A stretch of 64,000 nucleotides of DNA from Borrelia hermsii DAH (GCF_023035675.1 NZ_CP073136.1:1-64000), one strand, 5' to 3'. Counted from the first letter of the stretch, positions 1 through 9,649 are shown. Program-made: numbers and translations. The notes: generated from the letters alone by a model not told the origin.

Positions 1-1
1 T

Positions 2-55
2 AGTTTAGTTGCTAATAGTATAAAATTGATGAAAGATGAAAATACAAATACATAA
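2..55 (+). CDS. C-terminal tail of an unidentified CDS (partial)
   Basis: An open frame runs in from the left edge and ends at TAA 53-55, giving a 17-residue tail ending DENTNT. Only the end is visible, so the product cannot be named and the frame could be chance. Its end loosely resembles the end of the relic at 758-994, with a shared A-(N/K)-S-I pattern, which might mean related sequences, but this is weak. Confidence 0.25.
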   Translation, partial: SLVANSIKLMKDENTNT

Positions 56-112
56 AAAATACCCTTTTATTTCTTATTTGACAATAACATGTTACAATTT
101 CTTATACACACA

Positions 113-655
113 ATGAAAAAATTAATACTTATACCACTACACTTATTAATAATACATACTCACGCCTGGGGGGAAAAATTCAATAATGGAAACCTTACAA
201 ATATAAAACCACTACAAATAGGTATTATTCAGCATAATTATATAAATTTAACTCCTTATAATCAACATTATAAATATTACGCTTTCATTGGAATAACCAT
301 GACTTACAATGAATGGATTGATTTTAATATCATTCCCATTCACTTTTATCCTCACAATCCAACTTTATTATCAAATGTCTATTTTACTTTATCTATCTCT
401 CTTTACATATTGAAATATCAAATACACATACATTCTTTCATTATTAATATTCTAATAGGAACTCAATTGCCCATAGCTCTTAGAGCAGCCATTATTACTG
501 GTCACAATATCTCTGCTTTCCTTTTCCCTGCTTTACCTTTTGCATCTATTAAACTTAATATTCCAATTACTAATCTATTCTCTATCTTCTCTACATTCTC
601 TTCTTCTCTACGTGAGTATTTCTTAATTGATCTAGCTATTACATTCCCTATCTAG
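113..655 (+). CDS. Putative secreted or outer-membrane beta-barrel-like protein
   Basis: The preferred start is ATG 113, which gives a typical signal peptide (MKKLILIPLHLLIIHTHA, residues 1-18) and a 180-residue product. A longer ATG at 89 would put extra residues before the signal sequence. The mature part is rich in aromatic and beta-branched residues, with alternating stretches such as YYAFIGITMTYNEW and a motif GTQLPIALR, as in small Borrelia outer-membrane proteins (possibly DUF3996-like; inference). Acidic residues are unusually rare and His/Ile/Thr are high. A perfect TTGACA lies at 78-83 with a TTATAC box at 102-107, so any transcript would start near the ATG. The opposite strand here also reads as charged coding-like fragments, so this ORF could be an antisense artefact in a decaying region. 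Confidence 0.45.
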   Translation: MKKLILIPLHLLIIHTHAWGEKFNNGNLTNIKPLQIGIIQHNYINLTPYNQHYKYYAFIGITMTYNEWIDFNIIPIHFYPHNPTLLSNVYFTLSISLYILKYQIHIHSFIINILIGTQLPIALRAAIITGHNISAFLFPALPFASIKLNIPITNLFSIFSTFSSSLREYFLIDLAITFPI

Positions 656-1176
656 TTATCATTGTTCTTCCAGAACCATTTGTTCCTTCTATAACTTTTA
701 TAGGAGATCATAGGAATTGAAGAGACAAGCTAGCTATGAACAGTAATGTATAAATAAAGAGATATACCTGTTATAAGAGCTGAAAGAGTAATCAGGAAAG
801 TACCAATTTCTCTAAACTTTACAAATTCAATATATGCATTAATGCTGAATCAAAGTCTTTATCAATCACTCCACTTAATAGCAATTATTACATCACCGAA
901 TCATGAGCTACTATTCAATCTTTTTGGCACTAATAAAACTAACAAAATTGCAAAAAGTATTATAGAAAGTTTTAAGATAGAAGATAATGCTTAAGAACTA
1001 TTTATAATTATAGACAAGATCAATTTCAAAAAATAGTTATAATAATATGATACAGTAAAAAGTTAACTTATATAGATGATTTCAAAAAAAAGGAATCTGC
1101 TCTCACTTCTCCTGGCAATATAGACAATGGCTATTTCTTAATAAACATTATTTAAAAGAAAAACTCAATAAAAAAT
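656..1176. other. Low-coding spacer between the left-end ORF and the GH3 gene
   Basis: About 520 bases hold no intact gene. The only coding-like content is the relic at 758-994. Positions 995-1176 have many stops in all frames and no clear RNA gene. On the minus strand near 665-700 one frame reads VIEGTNGSGRT, a P-loop-like string, but it is flanked by stops on both sides. The region looks like decayed chromosome-end sequence. Confidence 0.5.
758..994 (+). pseudogene. Coding relic of unknown family
   Basis: A 78-codon frame without internal stops ends at TAA 992-994. It follows directly after an in-frame TAA at 755-757 and has a first ATG only at 842. The translation has ordinary protein composition (for example ITSPNHELLFNLFGTNK and a charged end FKIEDNA). 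There is no good ribosome site for the internal ATG, so a truncated or decayed gene is more likely than a live one. The family is not recognised. Confidence 0.3.
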
Positions 1177-2217
1177 TCATTCCCTTGCATTAAATGCCCT
1201 AAAACCCTCTGGAATAAGCACAACATCAACACCTGAACTTAACGATTTTTTAGTTGCATGCTCTAAACTAAAATTATTTACAATTGCCCCCATATCATAT
1301 GCATCTGTCATTATAATACTAAAAATATTCAGATTATGCCTTATAATATCCACAATATCTTTTGACATACTACCCACATCCCCAGAAATCTTAGGCACCA
1401 ATACATGCCCAATCATAATAAATTTTGCTTCCTTCCCAAAAAGAAATGGTACAAAATTATTTACCATCAGAAAATTTTTACTATAAGGCAATAAGGCCAA
1501 ATCTTTATGGGTATCTACTTTTGTGCCTCCAAGTCCAGGAAAGTGTTTAACCACAGCAAAAACACCTTCCCTTTGTATCCCATCAACAAATGCCTCCACC
1601 ATAAGACCAATATTATAAGATGAATACCCAAAAGTTCTGCTACCTAAAGGACTATCGGGAGCAAATTTAGTATCTGCTACAGGTGCCATATTTAAATTAA
1701 TGCCAAGGCGTCTAAGCTGTTTTCCAAGAATTTCCCCAATCTTATATGCAAGCTGAGCATCTCCGGTCCTACCAACAAATTCCATGGCAGGAAAATTATA
1801 AACACCCAATTTCTTATTCTCACTAGCTCTACTAACTAGTCCCCCTTCTTCATCAACAGCAATCAAAATGTCAGGGCCAAGATATTTCTTCACCCCCTCA
1901 ATCAACTCTCTAGTTTGTCGAGCATCCTTGAAATTTTCCCTAAATAAAATAATTCCTAATGGATTTACCTTTTCTCTTATTTTATTAAGTTCATCTCTAC
2001 TAAGTGCTTGCACAGCACTAGGATTGGTGACATTCCTAATGCCAATAAACAAACAACGTTCTCTCAAAATATTTTTAAAGTCAACTCTTCCTAAAAATTC
2101 ATCAATATCTACGAGATCAAATTTATCATTTTCAAAATAATCATAATCTATTTCGGGGATGGCTCCTAGTAAAACCAAACTCGAAAATAAAAGTCCAAAT
2201 AACACAAATCTAAACAT
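1177..2217 (-). CDS. Glycoside hydrolase family 3 / NagZ-like beta-N-acetylhexosaminidase
   Basis: The 346-residue product begins at ATG 2217, which has AGGAGAGG 8 bases upstream and starts with a hydrophobic signal-like segment (residues 1-19). A longer frame adds 10 residues without support. GH3 hallmarks are VDEEGG (121-126), KHFPGLGG (224-231) followed by DTH (235-237), the NagZ His/Asp pair, and TDAYDMG (304-310), where the nucleophile Asp should lie. The family cleaves beta-linked GlcNAc from peptidoglycan or chitin fragments. The signal-like N-terminus suggests a periplasmic rather than cytosolic enzyme. The start overlaps the stop of the upstream UDPGP-like gene by 8 bases, so the two are probably co-translated. 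It is the orthologue of BB_0002 by position. Confidence 0.85.
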   Translation of the reverse strand: MFRFVLFGLLFSSLVLLGAIPEIDYDYFENDKFDLVDIDEFLGRVDFKNILRERCLFIGIRNVTNPSAVQALSRDELNKIREKVNPLGIILFRENFKDARQTRELIEGVKKYLGPDILIAVDEEGGLVSRASENKKLGVYNFPAMEFVGRTGDAQLAYKIGEILGKQLRRLGINLNMAPVADTKFAPDSPLGSRTFGYSSYNIGLMVEAFVDGIQREGVFAVVKHFPGLGGTKVDTHKDLALLPYSKNFLMVNNFVPFLFGKEAKFIMIGHVLVPKISGDVGSMSKDIVDIIRHNLNIFSIIMTDAYDMGAIVNNFSLEHATKKSLSSGVDVVLIPEGFRAFNARE

Positions 2218-3664
2218 CCCATTTACCTCTCCTAAATACCAAATCATATTTATTCTTCAACGCATTATTAAGAGCATTATTTAAATATTTAGCAATATCA
2301 AATAGATCATCTGCAAATTTATCATTCATGTAATTACTCATAATAAGCGTATCAACAAACAATTTTGCAGGCAGAAACCTATCTCCTCTATTAACCTCAA
2401 AAATCAATGGATTATCTACCATTCTTACAACTTCCCAGGTTATTTGCTCAATTGCAGTATATTTACCAAACTCTTTATCCTGTTCAATAATCCTTATAGG
2501 CATATCTGATATTATTCTACCTATATTTTCTATCAAATATTCTAAATTAAAAAGTCCTGTAGCACAATTAAACAAAATCTTATTCCCACTACATTCAGCT
2601 TTTAGTACAGTTTCTTTAGAAATAGCACTACCAATATCAACACATGTTAATGAATTGTCATCATCTAAGACTAAAACTCCTCCCTTTGTATCTAGTGGGG
2701 TTTTAACACTAAATTCAAAGCCAGCAGAACTGTTAGTTATAGCCATTATGGCAAGAGTCTTTAAGTTGACAGTAAAACCAATATTATCAACATTCCCAAT
2801 ATACACAAATCTTTTTCCGGAATTATAAAGTTTAAAATAAATATCTTTTAAAACTTTAAAATTTTGACCATGGCCAGCAGGTAACGCCAAAAGAGTTTCC
2901 TCTCCGCTATTGTCATAGGTAAAATACTCATATTGACCATCATTTAATTTCTTATAGCAATAAACCAACGGCTGAATAGCTGTAAAAATATCTGTCTTTT
3001 GCAAACCACAACAATTTAAATCTTCAATCAAATTATCATCAAAAATATTATCTAAAAAACTAGAAATTAATTCATAAGTCTTAAAACTTGTCATTTGAAA
3101 AATTGAAGGCTTAATACTCTTACCATAAAGTTCATAATATCTCTTAGAAAGCATTAAAAGGTGTCGGATTTTTAATGCTAAGAATGAAAATCCATAACTA
3201 CCATCTTTGTTAACATATGCGGGTATTATTCCCTTTGGCAAATTCCCAAAAGACTCCTTAGCTTCAAATATTTTATTTGCATATAAAAGATATAATTCCT
3301 CATTAAAATCATTATTTTTAAGTATATCGAAATAACTAGTTGCAGAACCTCCATTCAAAATACCAAATGAAAGATAAGGATAAAGCAATAAACCTAGTCT
3401 TTCAAGCTCATCGCCAGTAAAAACATAAAAATCGCCTTCTGATGAAAATAAAAATTTTGTAAAATCATCAATATATTTTTTCAAATTATGCTCAACAAGT
3501 TCTTTCTTAAATTTTAATTTAACAGGATGATCAACAAGACTTAAAATACTGCTATGACTCTCATTGGGAAAATTTTTAAAAGACTTGCTTAAAACTTTAA
3601 GTTTATGCATATTAAGCATATCAAGCATTTTTTTAGAAAAAATTTTATCTATTACTTCGCACAT
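2210..3664 (-). CDS. UDPGP-family nucleotidyltransferase (UTP-glucose-1-phosphate uridylyltransferase-like)
   Basis: The 484-residue protein carries the eukaryotic-type UDP-glucose pyrophosphorylase motifs in order: LNGGSATS (103-110, nucleotide loop, normally GG-L-GT), QMTSFKTYE (190-198), PAGHG (262-266), GNVDNIG (290-296, metal and sugar-nucleotide site) and KTPLDTKGG (321-329). The family joins UTP and a sugar-1-phosphate. Length matches the family. The GGSAT loop deviates from the usual GGLGT, so substrate or activity may differ. It is divergent from a phosphohexomutase 146 bases away, which could supply the sugar-1-phosphate (inference). The ATG at 3664 has only a weak GGGG upstream. 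The orthologue BB_0003 is usually listed as hypothetical. Confidence 0.8.
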   Translation of the reverse strand: MCEVIDKIFSKKMLDMLNMHKLKVLSKSFKNFPNESHSSILSLVDHPVKLKFKKELVEHNLKKYIDDFTKFLFSSEGDFYVFTGDELERLGLLLYPYLSFGILNGGSATSYFDILKNNDFNEELYLLYANKIFEAKESFGNLPKGIIPAYVNKDGSYGFSFLALKIRHLLMLSKRYYELYGKSIKPSIFQMTSFKTYELISSFLDNIFDDNLIEDLNCCGLQKTDIFTAIQPLVYCYKKLNDGQYEYFTYDNSGEETLLALPAGHGQNFKVLKDIYFKLYNSGKRFVYIGNVDNIGFTVNLKTLAIMAITNSSAGFEFSVKTPLDTKGGVLVLDDDNSLTCVDIGSAISKETVLKAECSGNKILFNCATGLFNLEYLIENIGRIISDMPIRIIEQDKEFGKYTAIEQITWEVVRMVDNPLIFEVNRGDRFLPAKLFVDTLIMSNYMNDKFADDLFDIAKYLNNALNNALKNKYDLVFRRGKWDV

Positions 3665-3810
3665 ACTAAAAACCCCATTTTAAGCATAAGGTAAACAATA
3701 GTAACATATTACAAGGATTATAATAAGTAATGCTTCTTATAATAGAATATGTTACTATAATTATGCTACTACAATAAAGGTAAATATTAAAACCTAATGA
3801 GGAGGAAAAT
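3665..3810. promoter_or_regulatory. Divergent promoter region, UDPGP-like gene / phosphohexomutase
   Basis: The 146-base AT-rich gap separates two outward-facing genes. TATAAT boxes occur on the plus strand at 3738-3743 and 3756-3761, and on the minus strand (ATTATA at 3717-3722). No strong -35 box is evident for any of them. The plus-strand gene has a clear GAGGAGG ribosome site just before its ATG. Confidence 0.4.
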
Positions 3811-5598
3811 ATGCTAAAAAATTATATATTAAACATGACAAATCTAAGAAATGCTATTAATAAAATGATACTTTCTCCTTCTGGCTTTAGAAAAATATTT
3901 GCAAAATCAAAAGATGAAAATTCAACAGATCATGAAATAAATGATGACGATAAAATATTGATTGCTCTTATAACCCTTACAATATCAAATTATTTTAAAG
4001 ATAAACCAAAAGAATACATCAATGTTGGATTAGACTCAAGATCAACTGGAAATATAATCTCAGAGATTGTAATTAAGACACTAATCTTAAACAATGACAA
4101 TGTAAATTTTTTTGGAATACTTCCAATACCAGAAATATTAGCTTATACAAAAGAAAGTCAAAATTCAAAAGGTTTTATATACATTTCTGCCAGCCATAAT
4201 CCTAAAGGATATAATGGTATCAAAACTGGATTAAATGATGGAGGTGTGCTCAACTCAAATGAAATAAAGAAAATAATATGCCAAATCAGATCCAACATTG
4301 AAAATGAAAATTTAATGAATAATTTAATAACAAACTTACAAAATTTCAATAATAATGCTCTACACTTAAAAACATATGAAGTAATTATCACTTCACAAGA
4401 TAAACATAAAACACGCTCTTATAACTCATATAAGTCACTAATGCAGCAAATAATTTATCCAGACAAACATAATAAAGAAAATACTAACATACTAAAAGAA
4501 AATATCATAAAAGAACCCATAGGAATAATAGGTGAGATGAATGGTAGTTCTCGCATCAACTCAATTGATAAAGAAATGATTGAATCTTTAGGAATAAAAT
4601 TGGAACTTCATAACACTGAAATTGGAATCTTTAAGCACGGAATGACTCCCGAAGGGTCATCTCTAAATATGTGTAAACAAATATTAGAACAAAAATTCAA
4701 GCAAGACAATTCTTTTCAATTAGGTTATGTCCCTGACTGTGATGGAGACAGGGGCAATTTGGTTGCAATTTTTAAAAAAGGACAAGCAACCATGATTGCA
4801 CCACAAAAAATATTTGCACTCTCAGTACTCTCAGAGCTTAGTTATCTTTACCATTCAGGCATTAAAGACAATTTGGCTGTCGTTGTTAATGATGCAACCT
4901 CACTAAACATCGAAAAAATAGCCATGCTATTTAACACAAAAGTTTACAGAGTTGAAGTCGGTGAGGCCAACTTAACAGAAATGGCTGGCCTCTTACGGAA
5001 TAAAGGATTAATAGTAAAAATTTTTGGAGAAGGATCAAATGGAGGAAATATTACATACCCCTCAAAAGTAAGAGACCCACTAGCAACACTCTTTAGTATC
5101 ATAAAACTGCTTAAAATCAAAAATATTTATAAAATATGGTGTGCACTATCTAATAATTCATATAACGAACACTACACTATTAATGATATATTAAAGACAA
5201 TAAATTTTTATAGCAATGTAGAAGTATCATCAGAAAAAGCCATGCTTAAAATAAATGTAGAAAATCAAGAAATACTTAAATCCAACTACGAAAAATTATT
5301 AAAAAAAGAGTTCAACAATAATACAGTCTTACACAAATTACCAATCCATAATTATGAAATTATCAATTATGAAGGTATCAATCAAAACATCTCTAGAACA
5401 GGTGACTCCTCAGGAGGTCTTAAAGTTTTATTTAAAAATAACAAACAGGAAATAATTGCAAGTTTATGGATGCGGGGCTCAAAAACAGAACCAATATTTA
5501 GAGTACTAAGTGAGGTCAAATCTGAACATAATGCCTTACTGTATCCTCTCTTAGATTTTCACAAACATTTAATACACACTGCCAACTCACTAGCATAA
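3811..5598 (+). CDS. Phosphohexomutase (phosphoglucomutase/phosphomannomutase family)
   Basis: The 595-residue enzyme has all alpha-D-phosphohexomutase landmarks: phosphoserine loop SASHNP (126-131, catalytic Ser128), metal loop DCDGDRG (309-315), sugar-binding GEGSNGG near 408-414 and the phosphate-binding loop RGSKTEP (555-561). The family interconverts hexose-6-phosphate and hexose-1-phosphate. The start is firm, with GAGGAGG 6 bases before ATG 3811. It faces away from the UDPGP-like gene, so the two together could make an activated sugar (inference). It matches BB_0004 by position, sometimes named femD, although the exact substrate cannot be read from sequence. Confidence 0.9.
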   Translation: MLKNYILNMTNLRNAINKMILSPSGFRKIFAKSKDENSTDHEINDDDKILIALITLTISNYFKDKPKEYINVGLDSRSTGNIISEIVIKTLILNNDNVNFFGILPIPEILAYTKESQNSKGFIYISASHNPKGYNGIKTGLNDGGVLNSNEIKKIICQIRSNIENENLMNNLITNLQNFNNNALHLKTYEVIITSQDKHKTRSYNSYKSLMQQIIYPDKHNKENTNILKENIIKEPIGIIGEMNGSSRINSIDKEMIESLGIKLELHNTEIGIFKHGMTPEGSSLNMCKQILEQKFKQDNSFQLGYVPDCDGDRGNLVAIFKKGQATMIAPQKIFALSVLSELSYLYHSGIKDNLAVVVNDATSLNIEKIAMLFNTKVYRVEVGEANLTEMAGLLRNKGLIVKIFGEGSNGGNITYPSKVRDPLATLFSIIKLLKIKNIYKIWCALSNNSYNEHYTINDILKTINFYSNVEVSSEKAMLKINVENQEILKSNYEKLLKKEFNNNTVLHKLPIHNYEIINYEGINQNISRTGDSSGGLKVLFKNNKQEIIASLWMRGSKTEPIFRVLSEVKSEHNALLYPLLDFHKHLIHTANSLA

Positions 5599-5657
5599 TA
5601 TAAATTATGACGAAACTCAAACACAACCTATATTACCATAATTAGTTATATAATAAA

Positions 5658-6716
5658 TTATGTATTTAGATTACTTTTTAAAATATTCTCTGCATGCCTC
5701 CTAACTCCATTCCACATCTTTGATATGCCCATTAAATTTTTAGCATTTTTTATAACCTCTACTGCAACTTTTCTGGTTTTATTTGTGCCTTCAAATATTA
5801 CTTCATCAATATAACCTTTTTTGACTTTAAAAAATTCTCTTCTCTCTCTAATTGGCATTAAAAATTGGTTTAAAACCTCAAAAAGTCTCTCTTTAACTTC
5901 AACATCTCCAACTGTACCTTTTTTATATCTAGTCTTAAGCTCACAAAGCTCATCAATATTACTATTAAAAAGATCATGATAAATAAAAACAGGATTACCA
6001 TCAACTTTTCCTGGTATATCTGCTCTTACCCTTTTTGGATCTGTAAACATAGACATAACCTTCTTGCGCAATAATTTCTCATCATCACTTAAAAATATTG
6101 CATTACCAAGACTTTTGCTCATCTTAGCCTTCCCATCAATTCCCACAAGAGCCTGGGAATCTGTAAAGATAGCTTCAGGAATTGGAAAAAAATTCTCTCC
6201 ATAAAGATAATTGAATTTCCTAGCAAGTTCTCTTGTAAGTTCAACATGGGCTTCATTATCACGTCCAACTGGAACTAAATTAGCCTTTGCCATCAAAATA
6301 TCTGAACTCATAAGAACAGGATAACCTAAAAGTCCATAAGGAACCTCAGATAGTCCAGCTGCAACACTCATGTCCTTTATACTAGGAATCCTTTGCAAAC
6401 GATTAACCATAACAATCATTGAGAGTATTAAATTTAACTCTAAAAGCTCAGGTATAGCTGATTGCAAATAAATATTAACTTTCTCAGGATTAATTCCACA
6501 AGCTAGATAATCCAAGACCATTTCTCTAACATTAACAGGTATTTCACTAATGCTCTTTAAATCTGGCTTTGTAGTAAGAGTATGCAAATCTGCTATAATA
6601 ATATAAGTCTCATATTCTTCCTGATACTTTAATCTATTCACAATAGAACCGACATAATGCCCCAAATGAAGAGAGCCTGTAGGCCTATCTCCTGTAAGCA
6701 TAACTTTCTTCTGCAA
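5658..6716 (-). CDS. trpS: Tryptophanyl-tRNA synthetase
   Basis: The 352-residue class I synthetase charges tRNA-Trp. HLGH (17-20) is its HIGH motif, preceded by the GDRPTGSLH lead typical of TrpRS, and KMSKS lies at 198-202. The start codon is TTG 6716: GGAG lies 8 bases upstream inside the end of the permease gene, whereas the first ATG (6701) is 23 bases from that site. The TTG sits 2 bases after the upstream stop, so translation is probably coupled. Its 3' end faces the phosphohexomutase. Confidence 0.95.
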   Translation of the reverse strand: MQKKVMLTGDRPTGSLHLGHYVGSIVNRLKYQEEYETYIIIADLHTLTTKPDLKSISEIPVNVREMVLDYLACGINPEKVNIYLQSAIPELLELNLILSMIVMVNRLQRIPSIKDMSVAAGLSEVPYGLLGYPVLMSSDILMAKANLVPVGRDNEAHVELTRELARKFNYLYGENFFPIPEAIFTDSQALVGIDGKAKMSKSLGNAIFLSDDEKLLRKKVMSMFTDPKRVRADIPGKVDGNPVFIYHDLFNSNIDELCELKTRYKKGTVGDVEVKERLFEVLNQFLMPIRERREFFKVKKGYIDEVIFEGTNKTRKVAVEVIKNAKNLMGISKMWNGVRRHAENILKSNLNT

Positions 6717-6718
6717 AT

Positions 6719-7798
6719 TTAACTCTCCTTATTCCCTACATTATCAACACTTAAGATCTTTGAACCACTTAAAAACACAGAAAAAGGCTTTAAACATTCT
6801 ATATTATCTACTATTACTTTTATAATAACTGTAAAAGGATAGGCTATTAAAAGCCCCACAATACCCCAAAGCCATCCCCAAAAGAAAAGAAAACAAAGCA
6901 GTAAAAAAGGAGAGAGATCAAGCCTATGTCCTTGCATCTTAGGCTCAAGAATATTCCCAATCAACATTTGAACAAAAGTATTATATATAAATATATAAAG
7001 CACCAAATCTAAATTAGGATAAAACTGCACTAAAGCGGCTATCACAATAAAAAAAACTGCTAATATTGAACCTATACTTGGAATAAAATTGAACACAAAT
7101 GTAAGCACGGCCCATACACGAGGAAAATCTTGTCCAAATAACTTCAAACCTATAAACACTAAAAACCCTGTAAGAAAACTAACAAAGACCTTTATTCCCA
7201 GATATTTACTAATTTGATTATTTATCGTACTTAAAGCCTCAATAAACATACTCGAAACAGACGCCCTAAAAGCATTCTTAACCTTTATGGCAAAAATATG
7301 TATTTCTGATAATAAAAAATACAACAATAAAAATAACACCACCAAACTACTTGCAAATCCAATAATCTCATTAGATATCCGTGTTAAAAAAGGATATATA
7401 TATTTAGAAAAATCTATATTGCTAATAATAGCACTATCCAACTTATATTTCTCAAGAATATCTACCATAATAAAAATTAACTGTTTTTGATAATAAGGCA
7501 ATTGCTCAATTAAAATTGTAACACTATAATAAACAAAACTAAACACTAAATAAGAAAATAAAAAAAGAACAAAAAAAATCACAAAAACTATTAAAACCCT
7601 TGGTATCTTGAGTTTCTTAAGAAACGTATAAATGGGATATACCAAAAATCCAAGAACCACCGCAATAGCTAAAGGTTTAAATACTGTTTGTGCTATTTTT
7701 AAAATAGCAATTAACATTATAATCAAAGCTATAACATAAAAAACAGATTGAAGTTTAACAAACTTTAACCTATCGGTTGGTTTTAGCTCTAAAGGCAT
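6719..7798 (-). CDS. AI-2E family transporter (membrane permease)
   Basis: The 359-residue polytopic protein has about eight hydrophobic segments, an N-terminal pair near residues 18-60 and a C-terminal cluster near 210-330 with the glycine/proline-rich pattern of the AI-2E/UPF0118 family (FNFIPSIGSILAVF, LIGNILEPKMQGHRLDLSP). The family has been linked to autoinducer-2 export and to Na+/H+ antiport; the substrate here is unknown. AAGGGGG precedes ATG 7798. It overlaps the trpS ribosome site. It is the BB_0006 orthologue by position. Confidence 0.85.
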   Translation of the reverse strand: MPLELKPTDRLKFVKLQSVFYVIALIIMLIAILKIAQTVFKPLAIAVVLGFLVYPIYTFLKKLKIPRVLIVFVIFFVLFLFSYLVFSFVYYSVTILIEQLPYYQKQLIFIMVDILEKYKLDSAIISNIDFSKYIYPFLTRISNEIIGFASSLVVLFLLLYFLLSEIHIFAIKVKNAFRASVSSMFIEALSTINNQISKYLGIKVFVSFLTGFLVFIGLKLFGQDFPRVWAVLTFVFNFIPSIGSILAVFFIVIAALVQFYPNLDLVLYIFIYNTFVQMLIGNILEPKMQGHRLDLSPFLLLCFLFFWGWLWGIVGLLIAYPFTVIIKVIVDNIECLKPFSVFLSGSKILSVDNVGNKES

Positions 7799-7901
7799 CT
7801 CAATCCCCCTTAATATATTTTAATATTAATTATTACTAAATTTACTTAAAAGCAGAGTCAATACGTAAACTTAAGAATATTTATCAAAATTTAAAATCGA
7901 T

Positions 7902-8759
7902 TCATATATTTAAATGAATTTTTTCCATTATCCAATTATATAACTTAGTTCCCTTATGATAATTAGCTTCAGCCAAATCTCCTACCCTTCTCTCTTTAAC
8001 CAGCCTCTTAGCATTCTCATCATTCCCATAATAAACCGTTAATGTATTTTTATAATGATTTAAATTGTTATTCAAAATTTCAAAGGCTGGAATATCATTA
8101 AAACCATCCGCAATATAAAACATATTCTTGAAAGGAATCTCTCTTCTACTTTTTGGAATCCTCTCATTAATTTTATCATAAGATCCCTTATTTAACTCGA
8201 AAATTACCCGAGTTTTTATTGTATGATCCACGAAATAACATACGCTACTTAAAATACTATTTTCTGAAAACTTATTATCTAAATTCTGATAATAAGGCAT
8301 AAGGTATGTATCTATAAATTCACATGCCCACACTTTAGTAACATAAGGAGCTATACTACTCCCCAAAATCATCTGCCTAAAACCACTTGACACAATATAA
8401 ATATTTATTACTGTATCTGATTCCTTTAAATTCCTATTTATTTCACTTATTTCTTTAAACAAATCAATCACACCTTCAAAAAATTTTAATTTCGACCCCA
8501 ATTCAAACAATACCTTATTATTTAATCCTTTAAAAATACCTTCTCTCACATATGTTAAAAAATGTGACAAATATATCATCTCATTAGCAATGAGATTACA
8601 ATAATTTTTGTTATATGTAATAAATAAATTCTCAACTTCATCCCAAAATAAGCTAGCATCAACATTATACTCATCAAAAAGTACCTGTTGCATATTACCA
8701 TAAATTAAAGTGTCATCAAAATCAAATATTAAAGCTATAATCTTTTCTTTTTTACCCAT
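7902..8759 (-). CDS. HAD-superfamily hydrolase
   Basis: The protein shows the HAD core: DFDDTL near the N-terminus (nucleophile and acid/base Asp), IVSSGF (motif II Ser) and DGFNDIPAF (motif IV acidic pair). It is probably a cytosolic phosphatase, substrate unknown. I prefer ATG 8759 (285 residues); the frame extends by two codons to TTG 8765 but neither has a visible ribosome site. It is the BB_0007 orthologue by position and diverges from cdaA. Confidence 0.8.
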   Translation of the reverse strand: MGKKEKIIALIFDFDDTLIYGNMQQVLFDEYNVDASLFWDEVENLFITYNKNYCNLIANEMIYLSHFLTYVREGIFKGLNNKVLFELGSKLKFFEGVIDLFKEISEINRNLKESDTVINIYIVSSGFRQMILGSSIAPYVTKVWACEFIDTYLMPYYQNLDNKFSENSILSSVCYFVDHTIKTRVIFELNKGSYDKINERIPKSRREIPFKNMFYIADGFNDIPAFEILNNNLNHYKNTLTVYYGNDENAKRLVKERRVGDLAEANYHKGTKLYNWIMEKIHLNI

Positions 8760-8869
8760 AAACAAAAAATAAATTTAAATTAACATTAACTTGTATTAAA
8801 ATATATATATAACTATGAATATATTCAATATACTGTATATAGTAAGGCAATATTATATAAAATGAAAAA

Positions 8870-9646
8870 ATGATTATGATAGATATAGGTAGTATAAATC
8901 AGATAAAAGATATTTTCTCTAGAGTATTAGATGTAAGTTTAATCAGCGTTTTAGTTTATTATATCTATAAAAACGTGATTAATTCCTATTCTGTAAACTT
9001 ACTCAAAGGGATGATCATCATTACATCCATCGGTATCGTATCTTACTATTTTAACTTATACACAATAAATTGGCTATTAAATTACATTGCAAACATACTG
9101 CCTATTGCAATGCTTATACTATTTAATCAAGAAATAAAAAAAATAATTATGCAAATTGGCAATTTTAATTTATCTTTTAAAATTGCAAACAACAAAGAAG
9201 AAACCACTAAAACTATTGCTGAGATAATAAAAGCAATCAAGCATTTATCAGAAAATAAATCTGGTAGCTTAATCTGCATAGAAAAAAAAATACAATTAGA
9301 ACAAATAATAAATAAAGGCATAAAATTAGATTCCATCATATCTAATGAAATCTTAATATCAATTTTTGACTATGAAACACCTTTACATGATGGAGCAGTC
9401 ATAATTAGCAATAATAAAATAATTTATGCTGGTTCTTTTCTACCACTATCTAATGTCGAATCTATCAGCAAAACCTTTGGAACAAGACACAGAGCAGGTC
9501 TTGGGATTTCTGAAAGTTCAGATGCAATAACAATAATAACATCCGAGGAAACTGGTTCTATTTCACTCACACAAAATGGAAAATTAGAATATAATTTAAG
9601 CTTAAATGAAATCAAAAAAAAACTAAATCTTGCATTAATAGAATGA
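8870..9646 (+). CDS. cdaA: Diadenylate cyclase, c-di-AMP synthase
   Basis: The 258-residue membrane-bound DisA_N-type enzyme makes cyclic di-AMP from two ATP. Three hydrophobic helices fill residues 15-85. The cyclase domain follows with the catalytic DGA (174-176) and RHR (206-208) in RHRAGLGISE. It begins a run with ybbR 3 bases downstream, which matches the cdaA-cdaR arrangement of many bacteria. ATG 8870 has no clear Shine-Dalgarno sequence; a second ATG lies two codons further. Confidence 0.93.
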   Translation: MIMIDIGSINQIKDIFSRVLDVSLISVLVYYIYKNVINSYSVNLLKGMIIITSIGIVSYYFNLYTINWLLNYIANILPIAMLILFNQEIKKIIMQIGNFNLSFKIANNKEETTKTIAEIIKAIKHLSENKSGSLICIEKKIQLEQIINKGIKLDSIISNEILISIFDYETPLHDGAVIISNNKIIYAGSFLPLSNVESISKTFGTRHRAGLGISESSDAITIITSEETGSISLTQNGKLEYNLSLNEIKKKLNLALIE

Positions 9647-9649
9647 AGA

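Noticed and set aside
1..200. Telomere hairpin of the linear chromosome
   Set aside because: No inverted hairpin or telomere box is seen at the left edge; the window opens inside a reading frame.
430..700. Minus-strand kinase-like gene suggested by VIEGTNGSGRT
   Set aside because: Stops lie directly before and after the string and neighbouring frames do not join into a family; it is noted only as a relic.
5600..5657. Terminator between the phosphohexomutase and trpS
   Set aside because: Only AT-only imperfect pairing is visible, with no stable stem.
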